Shown here one piece after another: positions 10,960 to 22,627 of a DNA stretch of 64,000 bases (within the stretch, counting starts at the first letter, position 1; the number at the start of each line of letters is the position of its first letter). Position numbers and translations under genes: made by a program. The notes under the pieces are model-generated. The model saw only the letters and a list, made by a program, of their open reading frames with translations. It was not told the DNA's origin and did not search any database. The stretch is taken from positions 15,901,162 through 15,965,161 of the forward strand of contig OW028581.1 in NCBI GenBank assembly GCA_932294295.1, read 5' to 3'. Source of the DNA: Alitta virens (Eukaryota; Annelida; Polychaeta; Phyllodocida; Nereididae).

Positions 10960-13160
10960 CCGATGTCTGTCAGACACTTGGGGACAAGTCCCCTCGAATT
11001 AAATTCAGTGTGTAAATATTACTGAAATATACATTTTTGATCCTTTGGATGTGCACCTTTATGTGATGGTTTGAATTCGCACTGATAGCTATGAGAGCTG
11101 GTCGCTGATCTCTTATGCTGTGGCATTATCATAATAAATCACTATTATACTTTTATTTTGACAAGTTAAAAATAATATTACATACATTATTGATATGCAT
11201 GTGCATTACATTCATTTTTATGACATAGTGGTATTCGGCATCATGCTGAGGCATTAACATATTAGGATTTTGAATCTGTGAAGTGACTACTTTGATGTTC
11301 ACCATTTTTCATTTGTAGAAATAGACGAATGTGCCACTTTACCATGCAAAAATGGGGCCACCTGCTTCGACGCATTAAATGGATTTTCATGCAACTGTGG
11401 AGTTGGATTCGAAGGAGAAACTTGTTCCAAGTGTGAGATATTTGCAAATTATCTATTGAAGCTGATCACCAAAGTATGAATACAATCTAGTAAGAAGAAA
11501 AGAAAATTCTCTGGTAAGAAAAAAAATAAAAGAAGACCAAAGATATTGATATCTGGGCAGTCCAGTGTGCAGTTCTGGATTTTCATTGCATCCTACCAAG
11601 TCATCTGCCAAACTGTTGTAAACATTAAAAATCTGAGTTTTGTCATGGTGTAGTTACAGTATACTATAGCTATTATTTCTAAGTGAAAAGTAGATGTAAA
11701 AGAAAATCAAATTGATTCTATTCTTTAGATACTGCAAAACCAGGAACGTGGGAGAACTGGGGCTCATGGAGTAAGTGTTCAAGCTCCTGTGGTGAAGGAT
11801 TGCAGCTAAGATCTAGAGAGTGTCTGGCATTGTTCTGTGGAGATGGAACAAATACTGGAGTATCTTACTGCGATTCTGGACCATGCCCTCCTGGTGAGTG
11901 TAACTTGCATTGTGAATAACATGTTTCAGTTAGAGTATTTATTGCAACCATCAAAAAGAGGAAAAGTAGTAGTACAATCATGAAAATATAGAGAGAAAGA
12001 AATATTTAGTTGTAATATGGCTTGACAACTGACAGTGTATTTTGCCAATAAATTGGTTAAAACAGTTTTCAATGAAAACAAAACACAGAACTAGGTATTT
12101 CCATAGCTGGGTTCACCTATTATAAATAACAAGAATAACCCAAGACTTGTTAGTGATTTTTGTAGTTGTGACAAAAATGCATCTCAAATTAATTATCATA
12201 TAGAACCTTAATCAGGTTGTAAACTTTCTGGTCTATCAAATGAAAGCGTCATTGTATTATACCAAAACTAATGCATTTTCACTTTCAACACATTGATAAC
12301 AAGTTGATGGCAACTGGGGTGACTGAAAACCTATGAAAGAATGTCCTGTCACTCGTGGAGCATCAATGCAACTTATGTACCATGACTGTGATGCACCTTG
12401 GCCCCAAAACGATGGCCGTCCCTGTGCAGGAGAAAACAAGACAATGCTGTCATGTTTCAAATACTGTAATGGTAAGGTCTCAGGATAACGCTGAATTGAT
12501 ATGAAATATGGGGTCTAATTGATATACTGTACTTGGAAACAGTGGTTGACTGGTTGTATACCGATTTTGTTAATCAGATGAAATTCAAACATGCAATGAC
12601 TGGCAAGAGTGGTCAGAGTGCACAGGATCCTGTGAGACAGCAAATCAATCAAGGTCGAGAACATGTATTACTGGTAGTGATATGAATACCAGGTTGAATA
12701 CCACAGAAGCTGAAATAGAAGAGTGCATCCTTGACACATGTAGTAGTTCAGAGAAGGGTCAGTGCACTTTATTCACATTAAAGTTTTTCTTTGACTCACG
12801 TTGTCATCTGTATTGTAATAAATAAAACATTCTTTAAACTTGTAAGCAATTCAGGTAATGGCAGATGCTGCTCTCTTTTATATACAAGAAGTTGATGCTC
12901 ATTATAAAGAGCTCATGATTCTGAAGTTATTTTCAAAGTCTTTCACATGAAATGTTTTCTTTTCTCTAGGCCTATAATGTTACAAATTTGAGTATAGTAT
13001 TGATAGTTCCAGCCACTCTGCATCCTGTTCTTCCTCCGTTCGATGCAGTGGCGACCAAGACCACTGTCTTGTTGACTACGCTGTGGGTGAAAATAATTCA
13101 ATCACTGCTGTTACAAGGAAAGTGACTATTCCCCTAAGTTACCTTGCTCTGCCTGTATGT

Positions 13161-13518
13161 ACATAATTTACATACCTTGTTTGTGAAGTTTTTGCTTGGT
13201 ATAAAGGTTGTTTTGTTGTGTTAATTTTAGGTTTGAACACATTTCATAACCTTTCTCGAAAAAGGCAGTCCAGCCTTTGTTTAAATGTATATCATCTTAG
13301 TAGTAGTATCTGGTTGAGTATGACATTAAGTTAATAAAATAAAACAGGGGGACAAGAAAAACCTTAATGATTAATCCAATGGGTTACCCACCTTACTGGT
13401 GTACAACCATGTACCATACCAAGAGCACAAAGACTTGGCCTTGGGCTTCTTCCGAGAACAACTCAGAACTCATAATCAATTTATTTAACAAAAGCTCTCA
13501 AACTAAATGATAATGCTT
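13161..13518. other. Gene-free flank left of the Polinton
   Basis: No gene or named element is seen between the last exon of the EGF/TSP1 pseudogene and the Polinton target duplication. Confidence 0.5.
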
Positions 13519-13524
13519 TCCACT

Positions 13525-13622
13525 ACTACAATAGTGCCAGTTTCTCTTCAAAGGATGCCGACCCCTCAGGCTATAAGATTAAAGGATCCCCTGCAGGCCC
13601 CCCGGCTATTAAGATCAGGTCC
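13525..13622 (+). repeat. Polinton left terminal inverted repeat
   Basis: The repeat begins ACTACAATAGTGCCAG and ends near AGATCAGGTCC. It is the inverted match of 32947-33044, with three mismatches over 98 bp. It is rich in CCTCAGG and CCCCGG-like motifs. Confidence 0.95.
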
Positions 13623-13833
13623 CTGTAGGACCCTGGGGCTAATTAGCTCAGATGTTCTGTATGTAAGAAAAGTCATATCCTCAGGCCCTACAAAAGTATC
13701 AACAGATTTGTAATCCCCCCAGGCCCTAGCCTTTAGTAAATGTTTACTGGAAATGTAAAAAAAAAAATAATAATGATGATGATGATATTAATAGTGTGCC
13801 ATCGAGTCTTTCTGTTTAGTTTACATTGCGACA

Positions 13834-14172
13834 ATGGAGGGTGAGGATGTCACTGAGAAATATTTACACACAGTTACCCCTACAGATGTTAAACATGGAA
13901 ATACTATGCATTTTAAGGAAGCCTCACTTTCTAACAATGATGACACTATTACCTCTAGCAAGAGTGGCAGTCAGTGGAAGATATTTGGTAGAACCATACC
14001 AAAAAATGAAGTCATCTTTATTTGTCAGGTGGTAATTCTGTATATCGTCATCATTACTTGCATAGTCAATTTGTCTCTTGGTAATGGAGACAGTAATTTG
14101 TGGAATGCACTTTTGTCCTCATCAATGGGAATAATGCTCCCGGCGCCAACCTTGTCAAAGAGGAGGGAGTGA
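13834..14172 (+). CDS. Polinton small membrane protein
   Basis: The predicted protein has 112 residues and starts MEGEDVTEK. A soluble N-terminal half of about 60 residues is followed by a hydrophobic segment around residues 63-82 (VVILYIVIITCIVNLSLG) and then the motif LWNALLSSSMGIMLPAP. I recall similar small proteins, with a membrane segment followed by a W..LLSS.LG..LP.P motif, in other animal Polintons; their function is not established to my knowledge. It lies just inside the left terminal repeat and reads inward. The frame is intact. Assignment rests on pattern memory only. Confidence 0.6.
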   Translation: MEGEDVTEKYLHTVTPTDVKHGNTMHFKEASLSNNDDTITSSKSGSQWKIFGRTIPKNEVIFICQVVILYIVIITCIVNLSLGNGDSNLWNALLSSSMGIMLPAPTLSKRRE

Positions 14173-14301
14173 CCACTGATGCACCCCAGGCTGATTACAG
14201 TCATTCCCATGCTCTCATTGGCCAATACTCTAGATGTCATTGTGGCATCTTGAAAATGCCCTTAAGCCTGTACTTCACTCTGACGTATGTGATATTGCAA
14301 G

Positions 14302-14308
14302 TATAAAA
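14302..14308 (+). promoter_or_regulatory. TATA box of the 14391 gene
   Basis: TATAAAA lies 83 bp before the ATG at 14391, which leaves room for a short leader. A TGACGTA motif sits about 20 bp further upstream. This is consistent with RNA polymerase II transcription of the rightward gene pair 14391/15177. Confidence 0.5.
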
Positions 14309-14390
14309 TGCAACAACCAGAAGCTCTTTCAAACATTCACCACAAGAGCTGAAAAGATATATTACATCTCTCTGTCTCTCGAACTACAAC

Positions 14391-15170
14391 ATGGCCACCA
14401 GTCAGCTTACCTCTCAGACTCCTCAAGGATCAAATGGAATGACTCTCTGTTTGTCTGAACACACCAGAGTTATTGCTCATGCTGCTCAGCAATACAAGTC
14501 AGGATACGTCACTGTTTCACGCTACAGCTGTGATACCTCCAAATGGAGGAATGTTCATATTGCAAAGAAGTCCTTCGAGAAGCTCAAGGAGTCGTCCGAT
14601 GAACTATACAAGGCCCTGGTGAATGGTGATGCAAAACAAGTGTGCCTCACCAAAAGACAGTTTGCTATGATCACCAAGTTCCAGAGGAGTGACAAGGACC
14701 CAATACACTATGTCTCCTTTCTACACCCAAAGACTGAACAGGAAAAACTGGTCTACACCAGTGAATGTCATCACAGTAAGACTATCAATCTCCGCAAAGA
14801 AGAATACGAAAAACTTCATGCCGCTATGGAGAATATTCACAAGGTCATCGTTACAGCACCAAAGGACGGTGAGGGAAATGCGTGTAATCCAGACGAGGCG
14901 GTGACTGTCAAGGCCTATCAATGGAATGTCGCCCAGCGTGGAATGAAGTCACACACTTTATTCCCCACTCGAAAAGATTGCGAAGACAGCGCCAAGGGAT
15001 ACATACAGGGACTGCCCCAAGAAGACCAGAAGTGTGACTATGACATTACCGAGCTCGATGTGCATCGTGCCAGTAAAATGGATATTTTGGAGCTCGTGTT
15101 CTGTAACCTAGTACTAGACAAAACAGGTCATTCTTGGTCAGACTTAATGCTGCAGCCTCCGCCATCATAG
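14391..15170 (+). CDS. Polinton hypothetical protein, possible PC4-like ssDNA binder
   Basis: The intact frame of 259 residues starts MATSQLTSQ. No enzyme motif was found. Two segments, near residues 45-75 and 120-150, share a strand-turn-strand-helix look: NVHIAKKSFEKLKES and TINLRKEEYEKLHAAME. This resembles the 'I.L....W.KL....' pattern of the PC4/Sub1 single-strand DNA-binding fold, and PC4-like genes are known in some Polinton-like viruses. The resemblance is weak and is an inference. A TATA box precedes it, and the next gene starts 7 bp after its stop, so the two may share a transcript. Confidence 0.6.
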   Translation: MATSQLTSQTPQGSNGMTLCLSEHTRVIAHAAQQYKSGYVTVSRYSCDTSKWRNVHIAKKSFEKLKESSDELYKALVNGDAKQVCLTKRQFAMITKFQRSDKDPIHYVSFLHPKTEQEKLVYTSECHHSKTINLRKEEYEKLHAAMENIHKVIVTAPKDGEGNACNPDEAVTVKAYQWNVAQRGMKSHTLFPTRKDCEDSAKGYIQGLPQEDQKCDYDITELDVHRASKMDILELVFCNLVLDKTGHSWSDLMLQPPPS

Positions 15171-15176
15171 GATATC

Positions 15177-15521
15177 ATGGAAGCTGTAGCTAAAGTGTCT
15201 AAAAATGAAGTCTTGCGGATTGCTGAGCGAATTGCGTCTTGCCTGAATCATAAAAGATTGTATTTTATGAATGATGTGTATGAAATTTTTGTTTATGTTG
15301 GTGGAATTGAGAAATCTATAGAAATTCTCGCCAAATGTGAGGTGACACCTCATGACGACTTATCTATTCGTCTGATTGATTTTTGTTATCAGAAAATTGT
15401 TAAAAAAAATCAAATTTCTTCCGGTGTACTGACACCTGTGTCAGAAAAACATGTCTGTCAATCTATTGTATTTTTTAATGGTGTTTTTTTTTTTTGCAAT
15501 AAAAAAACGTTTGAACTTTGA
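15177..15521 (+). CDS. Polinton hypothetical small protein
   Basis: The predicted protein has 114 residues, starting MEAVAKVSKNEVLRIAERIA. It is predicted to be mostly helical in its first 75 residues and hydrophobic at its end. A polyadenylation-like CAATAAAAAA overlaps its 3' end at about 15498. It follows the 14391 gene by 6 bp and may be co-transcribed. The product is not recognised. The last 20 residues may not be part of the true protein. Confidence 0.45.
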   Translation: MEAVAKVSKNEVLRIAERIASCLNHKRLYFMNDVYEIFVYVGGIEKSIEILAKCEVTPHDDLSIRLIDFCYQKIVKKNQISSGVLTPVSEKHVCQSIVFFNGVFFFCNKKTFEL

Positions 15522-16155
15522 ACCTGTGTTTTAGTGATACATATTATTTTATTAATTTATTTTTATTTTTTTGAGTGAAAAAAAAGAAGGTCTTGCCTGT
15601 GAATATCCTTAATCACTGTGAAAAGGCTCGCCTCGTGTTATATAATTACGTCTCACTAGCTTTTCAAAATGCTACTTATTTCTACCTGTCAATGCCATGT
15701 AATCAGTACAACAACTTATATATGTTTGGGTTTTTTTAAAACAGTAAATTTATTAGCAGAACTAGTGTTATGTCAATACCTGCACATACTATTACAGTTT
15801 ATTTCAATGTAACATGAAAATAATAATAAATAATAATAATAATCATGATACAATAACCCCTTTAACCTGAGCTTATACAAAAAAGTGGACTATAGTCAAT
15901 CTTTACTTCAAATAAATATAAAGATAATACATTCCATAAACAGTAATAAAAAAACTCAGTACAGTCATCCGTAATGTAATTATCATACATAACAATACAT
16001 ACAACATTCCATAATATATTCATTTAACACACAACTTAATTACTGTAGGAGTGGTGCTTTTGAGTAATTTATTTTGAGCCTTTTTGAAACTTTGAGCTTT
16101 TTTTTAGAAAAAAAAAAAGATAAGCTGCATGTCCTTTAACAATTTAGTATTTCAC
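15522..16155. other. AT-rich gap between convergent Polinton genes
   Basis: No gene is seen. The gap separates the rightward 15177 gene from the leftward polymerase gene, so both transcripts should end here. Runs of T and A could serve as polyadenylation regions. Confidence 0.5.
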
Positions 16156-19100
16156 CTAAAAACCGAAAGGTAGAGTGTCGTATGTGCCAGCTACCAGTCG
16201 CCTCTTAGAGTAAGTCACTCTGAATTTCATTATTTCCTCATGGCTAAAAAGCTTAAACTCATACTTATTGCGTCTTATTTTACCACAAGGCACCTCGACA
16301 TGGGGTTGGTCATCTTCGGGCAGTGGATTGTTGTCTGGATCTGCCCAAAACAGCACAAGCCGACAAATACTGTCAAAATTCAAAAGTTTACCCACTATAT
16401 GGTTTAAAGTAAAGCCTTTCAGCTTAGTGGTCCTGTCGTCATCATTAGTCATGTAGGCGTAGGATTTTGGCCCACTACTAACGAAGCGAGAGATGAACTG
16501 ATCCTTCTTCAATTCATTTGTCCACTGCCCTAAATGATCACCCATGTCTGGTGTGTATTGTGTATCACCCCCCTCCGTGTATTCATAAACTACACTATCC
16601 GTGTCAAAATAGAGTACCCTTTCACCTAAGTTGTGCAAGACATTGAAAAGACGACTCCTGGCATTAGCTGTAGTGAATGCCGCAATGAAAACATTTACGT
16701 GTGGCATTTCTGGGAGGAACCCCTCAGTGTGAGCATACTCAACCATACAGCGATTGCTGTCAAGGACATGCATGCCCTTCAGAGAGATTGATGGGTTGAC
16801 CAGCAGCTTGAAAATGTCTGCACCTGTCTCTGTCAGTTTGTGCGTTCTATGGTTATTATTCTCTCCAAACTTGCCCCAGAAGCTGTTCAACAGGAGTTTA
16901 TTTGTTGCTCTTTTCCCTGAGTTGAGAGAAATGTTTTGGTGTTCTAGACGAATGCCTTCCACCACTTCATACTGCTGGATATACTCAGCTTTCTCCATGT
17001 CAGACATGTCAGCAGACGGCCACCCCGACGCCTCCTGCTTTCCTTTCAAAAACAGGTTAACGTAATCTGAGAACAGTCCTGGGGTGTCTTGGGTCCTGTC
17101 AAATTTGGCTCTTTCCTGAAAGTGGTACACCTCAAACACTCTAACTACAGTGTAACCCACGCTGAGGGCATCACTGAGATCAACAGATGTCCAGGTGCCC
17201 GTTATGTCACACTCGGTGTCAGGACAAATACATGGTGCCTGAGAGCCGTTGTGGGCGCACTTGCTGCAGAGAGGGAACAAGAGTTTTCCTCCTACTCGTA
17301 GGGGTAGACATGGATGGTAGAGACCTCTAGGTGGACGTACTCGTGCCTGCACCAGACGGAAGTATTTTCCAAGTCACAGGCTGGTGGATCAATGATCACC
17401 TCAGGAATACCCACTGGAAAAACGTCGTTCTTCAATAGCATCGGATACAAGGAGCAGATGTCTACATAGCCGATGCGTTTGCCTTCTCTAGCCTCATGAT
17501 AGAGCTTCACTGCGTTCACACGACCGCCGTAAAAAGCAGCCCTCGGATCCAGGCGTGGTAGCAGATCGCTGTTTTGCTCAATCTCTCTCAAGTGCTCATT
17601 AGTTTCAAGCAGGTGCCTGAACTCACACTCCCACATAACGTGAACTTCAAAGTTGAGCTCTCTCCTCAGATACACTAGCCTTGCTTCGGTTCTCTTATAC
17701 AGAGATTTCAGACTTTCACCCGTGTGTGGGTGGTGTACATTTGAGGGTGTGTTGGGGCCTCCGAAGCACCTCTTGCATCCGTGGTATACGCAGCCATTGA
17801 ATTCTCTTTACCAGTCCTGGTGTTCATATAATATCCATCTAGTTTCAGCCATCCGTCCTTGGTCTGGTTTAGCACCCGATGTTCACCTCCATTGCGTGCA
17901 TGTTGAATACACACACCACGCCGCTGTGACTCGTACTCCAGCCATATGATCGATACTCTGCTGTGCGCATCAAGCCCAGCGAAACCACATGATGGCATTC
18001 GGGCAAAGGGAGTGGAAATAAATTCCATGCTCTTTACATCAACAGTGCTCGGATCAACTGCTCTCCCATCCTCACTCACAAGACTCAATTTGTCATTTTG
18101 CATGTAACCTGTGACCTGGGTATCACCTTCCAGTGTGATAGAGAACTTTTCCGTTAAGAACATGTGACGGTAGGTAGCCATGCATACACTGGCCAGAGTG
18201 TTGTACTGGAAGGGGTCTATCCCAACCAGCCGAGTCACTCTCTCACCCGCCTCACTGACATCAACAACCTCTTCTCTGGATGTTATACCCAGTAGCCAAC
18301 TCCTGAAAGCATTACAGCTCTCCTGAAGAATGTTTACATCGTCTTCGCAGTATGCGAGTATCTCCTTCCTGAAATGGAAGACCTTGCCCCTCTGTTGAGT
18401 ATACCATGTAGTGAACTCCTCGCGAGCCTTAGACTTCATTCTGTTGACTCTGTAGCAGTACGGGTGAGGCATTGGACCCACATAGTCCCACATTTCCTCC
18501 TGATTGAAAAACACAGGAAATGTGCCCTTTTTGACACCCTGCAGGCCGAACACCTTAGGCATCTGTGCAAGAGGAAATGTCAAGAAGTTTAGCGAGTCAA
18601 TGATTCTGAACTTCCCCGCATCGATGGCTACAATTTTACTTCCCCTGTAAATAACTTTGGGAGCTTCGTCATGGTACAGAAGATGTACTTGGCCATAAAG
18701 TATGCGTCGTACGCTTGACCATTGTGGAAAATGAGAGTGTAGCCCTAAAATTCACGCCTAAACAAGAATCTACAGAAGTCAGTGGCGGCGTCATTACCAA
18801 AAAAGGCAACACCTCGCCTGCCACAGTCTTTGCCTTTCATGCACACAGCTCTCTCTTCATGCCCCCTCCCTGTACTATCGGATACATTTGACGAGCATTT
18901 GTTGCACGCTGTTCCACAGTGCGAACAGCGAGGGTTGTCCCTGTAGCTCACCTCAATACAGTGGGAGCACTCCCAGTGCGCAACAAGTAGATTGGGCAAG
19001 TGGAATTCTCCTGTGGGATCTGCTTCAAAGTCTGCAAATGCATACTTACATGACACCGACTTGGGCTTTTGCTGTCTGATGTAGCAGAAATGCACACCCG

Positions 19101-20520
19101 TCACTACCTTCTTGCAAATCTTACACTCGCGGGTGCCACATTTGTGTTCCTCACTAGCTTTGAAGAACACACCGCAGCCGCTACATCTGTGTGAGCTTGA
19201 ACACATACCATTTTCCACGTGACGTTGGTTGCACTCATCAGAGTGCATAAAACGATTACATGTCTGACAGCAGTGCTTCTCCATTTCAATGATTGGACAT
19301 GACTCCCCTTTACACGATGGACACTGGTTGCAGCCTGTGTGACCATAGCGAGCATCGTAGTCCGTTAGACATTTAGCACAAAAGGCTGATTTTGCAAAGA
19401 CGCAGTAAATAAACAGTGCGCTGCCTGTTATCATCACCCACGTAGAGAGGCCTAACGCTTGATCCTCGTCCGAAAACTACAATGCGTGTGTTTGCCGCTC
19501 TCTCGAAAGAGGGTATGTCAGTGAAAGTAGGCACATGTTTCAGGTCAAATCCAGCTGTAGAGTGCAACCTCTGAGCTTCAGCTGTTTGAGCATTTTTACT
19601 TCCATTGTGAACCCTCTTGTATTCATTTAAAGCACGATCACGCAATTGTTTGTTGGTTCGAGGAATGTCATCAAGATTGGCCTTGGCTACACCAACAACT
19701 ATTGCTCTTGCCAAACATAGATTGTCCTTGTTTTTAATTTCGCATATGATTTTCAATCTGCGCAGGTCTTCGATATAATTAACTCCTGTACTCACACCTG
19801 CTACCAGTGGATTTCTGATGACACCCACATGTATTTCTAGGGGCTCATCCAAGAAAAGCTCTTCATCGACTGTAACAAGCTTTCCATGAGTTCCACAATT
19901 TTGAAAATGGTTAGCTGGTGTAGTGGTATTAGACCGGTTGTGTGAGGGCTATAAAATGCCTCATTTTGGATAAAAAATCTGACCAGATCCTGACTATTAT
20001 AGCTCTCTTTAAGCCTACCTATAATGGTTTCCAGTACACCCTCAAGACCCCCCATAATGTGTTTAAGATTAACACCAGCCCAATTTACATTAAAATGAAC
20101 CCTATAAACAGTCTCTCTCGCAACTCCTCCATCAAACTCTATGTCTTTGACATTCCTAACTTCAATGTGTCTGTGGATATTCACAGCGTAATCCGGACCA
20201 TCAAAAATCATGTGAGGTTCAACACCTCTAACATCCTCCTCCTCCTCCTCCTCCTCCTCCTCCTCCTCAGCCTCCTCAACAACCCGGTCATCATTTACAT
20301 CCATTGCCATAGCACCATCACCAATTATATTCTGCTCATAGAGCATGTCTAAAAATAGCATCTTGCACTGCTTTTCAACAGGTGCTTCTACTTCTACCTC
20401 TACTTCTACTTCTACTTCTACTTCAGCACCCTGACACTCGGGTAGTATTTCATTTCCAATTATATTCTGCTCATAGAGCATGTCTAGAAATAACATCTCT
20501 CTCCGCTTTCCACCGAGCAC
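16156..20520 (-). pseudogene. POLB: Polinton protein-primed family B DNA polymerase, frameshifted
   Basis: Pieces on the minus strand, in order: 20520-19837 (N-terminal, acidic repeats), 19852-19373, 19437-18745 (cysteine-rich, with exonuclease I motif FADFEADPTG), about 18745-18590 (exonuclease II motif FHNGQAYDAYF), 18583-17708 (exonuclease III motif YCEDDVNIL), 17675-17292 (polymerase motif A, YVDICSLYP) and 17352-16156 (motif B, KLLLNSFWGKFG; motif C, YFDTDSV). All exonuclease and polymerase motifs are recognisable and in the canonical order. Breaks: frameshifts near 19855, 19395, 18680, 17805 and 17370, and an in-frame TAG at 18745-18747. The family copies element DNA from a protein primer. 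The N-terminal region holds a tandem duplication of LFLDMLYEQNIIG and a long glutamate run encoded by a GAG/GAA microsatellite. Confidence 0.92.
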
Positions 20521-20696
20521 TTGTCTTCCAACACCCTGATCCGTGGGTAGTATGTCATTTAAACTATAAAAAATAAGAAAATAATAATTTAAAGTATGGT
20601 TTATATTTTATATCATTTATTTACAACCTCTAATGTTCACATGAATTCATGAAAAAAGACAGAAGAAAATACAAAATAAATATAATGAAATACTGA

Positions 20697-21402
20697 CTAG
20701 GCGTCAGACAAGTCCTCAAGGTTCAGGTCATTTAGCCAGGAAAAACTGTCCTCTGGATCAGTGCTCGCATCTCCCTCTTCCTCCACAACCCAGACATTCA
20801 AATCATCAACATCCACATCATCATCATCATCATCATTATGGCTGATGTCACTGGAAGATAAATATAGGTACTTACATTAAAAAATTAAAATAAAATAAAA
20901 ATGTTTAAGAAATGCTTAAAACAATTTTCTTTTTGCCTTTTCAGGTCTTTCGTGCTTACCTGTATCTGTCTGGGTCAATGGTGTTGGGTGGTTCTAGGGA
21001 TGAGTCACTTGACTGTCTATATACTAACATGCAGACCCCCTGATGGTCCTGCCACTTCATCATCTTCAACCGCACTATGTACGAAATTCAGAGAGAAAAT
21101 CTATTTAATTCAATTAAATTTGTATGAAAAAAATTATTAAAGTTATATATATATATTTATATATATATATGTATACACACACACACTCACCCATTCACAA
21201 CTCGATGAGTGGGAGATTTCACCCTAGAGGGCTGAGTTGACTCAGTCGGTTGGTCATCTTCAAAAATGAGAGTTCTCCTGACTCTTGAGCCTCGTCTCGG
21301 TGTGCCTTCAATATCTTCATTCATTCTGTCATGATAAAAAAAGTATGTTAATGATTTATAACCTGCTAGCATCGACCACAAACACATCATTAACCATAAT
21401 TA

Positions 21403-21466
<64 letters not shown>

Positions 21467-21703
21467 CCTATGAGTCCGGCGTGATACAGCATCCTTTTCC
21501 TGAACCACTGTCATGATCTTTGCCTTTTTGATAGGAGGCTCGCCCTCGCATGGTGATGTTTTCCTGAAACATGCCATTAAACTTTCAAGTTTCATGACTC
21601 GTTTCCTGTGATAGGTCAGCTGATCACTATACCGCTATGGGAGGGGAAAAAAAGAAAAGAAAAAAATGTTACACATGTACACAAGCTCTCTGTTTATTTA
21701 TTT

Positions 21704-21734
<31 letters not shown>

Positions 21735-22208
21735 TAAATATTTATTTATATGTAGATATGTAGAAAGATATACTTATAGATATACACACCCTCAACACAG
21801 CCGCTTCGGTTGAAAGGATGACCTCGTCAGTTTCTTCCCATTCCATTTCTTGTTCTTGTTCTTCCGCTTCTTCTTCAGGTCTCTTCTGGTCTTTGCTTCT
21901 CTTTCTATACCGAGAAAGAGTAAGAAGAAAAGGAAGGGGAAGACGGGATAGCAAAGAGGGAGATGAGCCAAGTTGCTCAGGGCTCGGTGGTGGTGGAGGA
22001 GGTGGAGAAGGAGGTGAAGGAGGTGAAGGAGGTGATGCGCATCCTGGAGGTGTGATATGTGATGACATCGTGATATGTGTCTCAGGAGTGGAGGTCAAAA
22101 GAGGTGGTGAGATTGTCGGCTTCTGTTTCTTCGGCGTTGATGTCATCAGAGGTGCAGAGAGTTTCAACCGGGGGCTCTGTGAACTTTCCTCATGTATCGA
22201 TGACTGTC

Positions 22209-22251
<43 letters not shown>

Positions 22252-22470
22252 ACCCTTTCCTTTAGCGCGTGTAGCTTCATCACACCGCGTGCCTAATGCC
22301 GAGGTAGAGGTAGAGGTAGAGGTAGAGGTAGAGGTAGAAGAAGAAGCAGAAGCAGATGCAGAAGCAGTGCCAGATGCAGAGGCAGAGCCGGAGGCAGAAG
22401 CAGAAGCAGAGGCAACACCAGTACCTGGAAGATCATTTGCCATCCGCTCGAGCTGCTGTAATTCGAGCAT
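20697..22470 (-). CDS. Polinton five-exon low-complexity acidic protein, possible regulator
   Basis: Likely exons on the minus strand: 22470-21790, 21634-21468, 21325-21191, 21074-20960 and 20850-20697, each with AG/GT borders. The first exon starts MLELQQLERMAND, then has Ser-Ala, Ser-Thr, Gln13 and Pro-rich runs and a basic patch (RYRKRSKDQKR). The last exon has a run of aspartates, then an acidic and hydrophobic end around FSWLNDLNLEDL. That end looks like an acidic transactivation segment, so a DNA-associated or regulatory role is possible, but no domain is recognised. The fourth exon is open only in a frame one base off the splice prediction, so a lesion or a different border is likely. 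It diverges from the ATPase gene across a 157-bp gap. Confidence 0.5.
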
Positions 22471-22627
22471 TGTTCGTGAAGCCAGTCTATAAAAAAGTAT
22501 AAAAAGAATGAATTATATTCGCAATTAAATAGTAAAAACACACGCGCACACACGCACATGCGCACACACACACGCGCGCACACACACGCGTAGACACGTA
22601 GACACGCGCGTACGAGTAAGCATTGAG
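22471..22627. promoter_or_regulatory. Divergent promoter region of the Polinton
   Basis: This 157-bp gap separates the leftward five-exon gene from the rightward ATPase gene and must hold both start regions. It contains a CACACGCGC purine/pyrimidine-alternating tract that could adopt Z-DNA. No TATA box is obvious. Confidence 0.4.

Larger units (their letters stand above)
6049..13160 (+). pseudogene. Decayed multi-exon gene: possible lectin end, EGF x7, TSP1 x3
   Basis: Likely exons, with AG/GT borders: 6049-6154 (ends ALPFVCVRDT, resembling the end of a C-type lectin domain); EGF exons 6282-6389, 6701-6814, 7811-7927, 9367-9480, 10232-10348, 10649-10762 and 11319-11432; thrombospondin type 1 exons 11729-11893, 12304-12471 and 12578-12757; and a terminal exon from 12970. 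Nearly all are phase 1 at both ends, as usual for extracellular modules. Several modules begin DIDEC or DINEC, the calcium-binding EGF type. TSP1 signatures are WGSWSKCSSSCGEG and WQEWSECTGSC. Lesions: TAA at 6721, TGA at 10726 (at a conserved Cys), TGA at 12324 (at a conserved Trp), TAA at 12975, and compensating frameshifts inside 7811-7927. Intact versions would be secreted or cell-surface proteins. The 5' end is not visible. Confidence 0.8.

Noticed and set aside
13525..13713. Open frame crossing the Polinton left terminal repeat, with a similar one at the right end
   Set aside because: The shared reading is only the inverted repeat translated; nothing suggests expression.
19942..20382. 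Leucine-run open frame on the plus strand
   Set aside because: It is antisense to the glutamate-rich N-terminal part of the Polinton polymerase.
16156..20520. Polymerase as a host gene with introns at the frame changes
   Set aside because: The frame changes do not coincide with GT..AG borders and the pieces abut or overlap without spacers, so they are lesions.
21818..22492. Open frame on the plus strand with Gly, Cys and Glu-Val runs
   Set aside because: It is the antisense of the low-complexity exon of the leftward five-exon gene.
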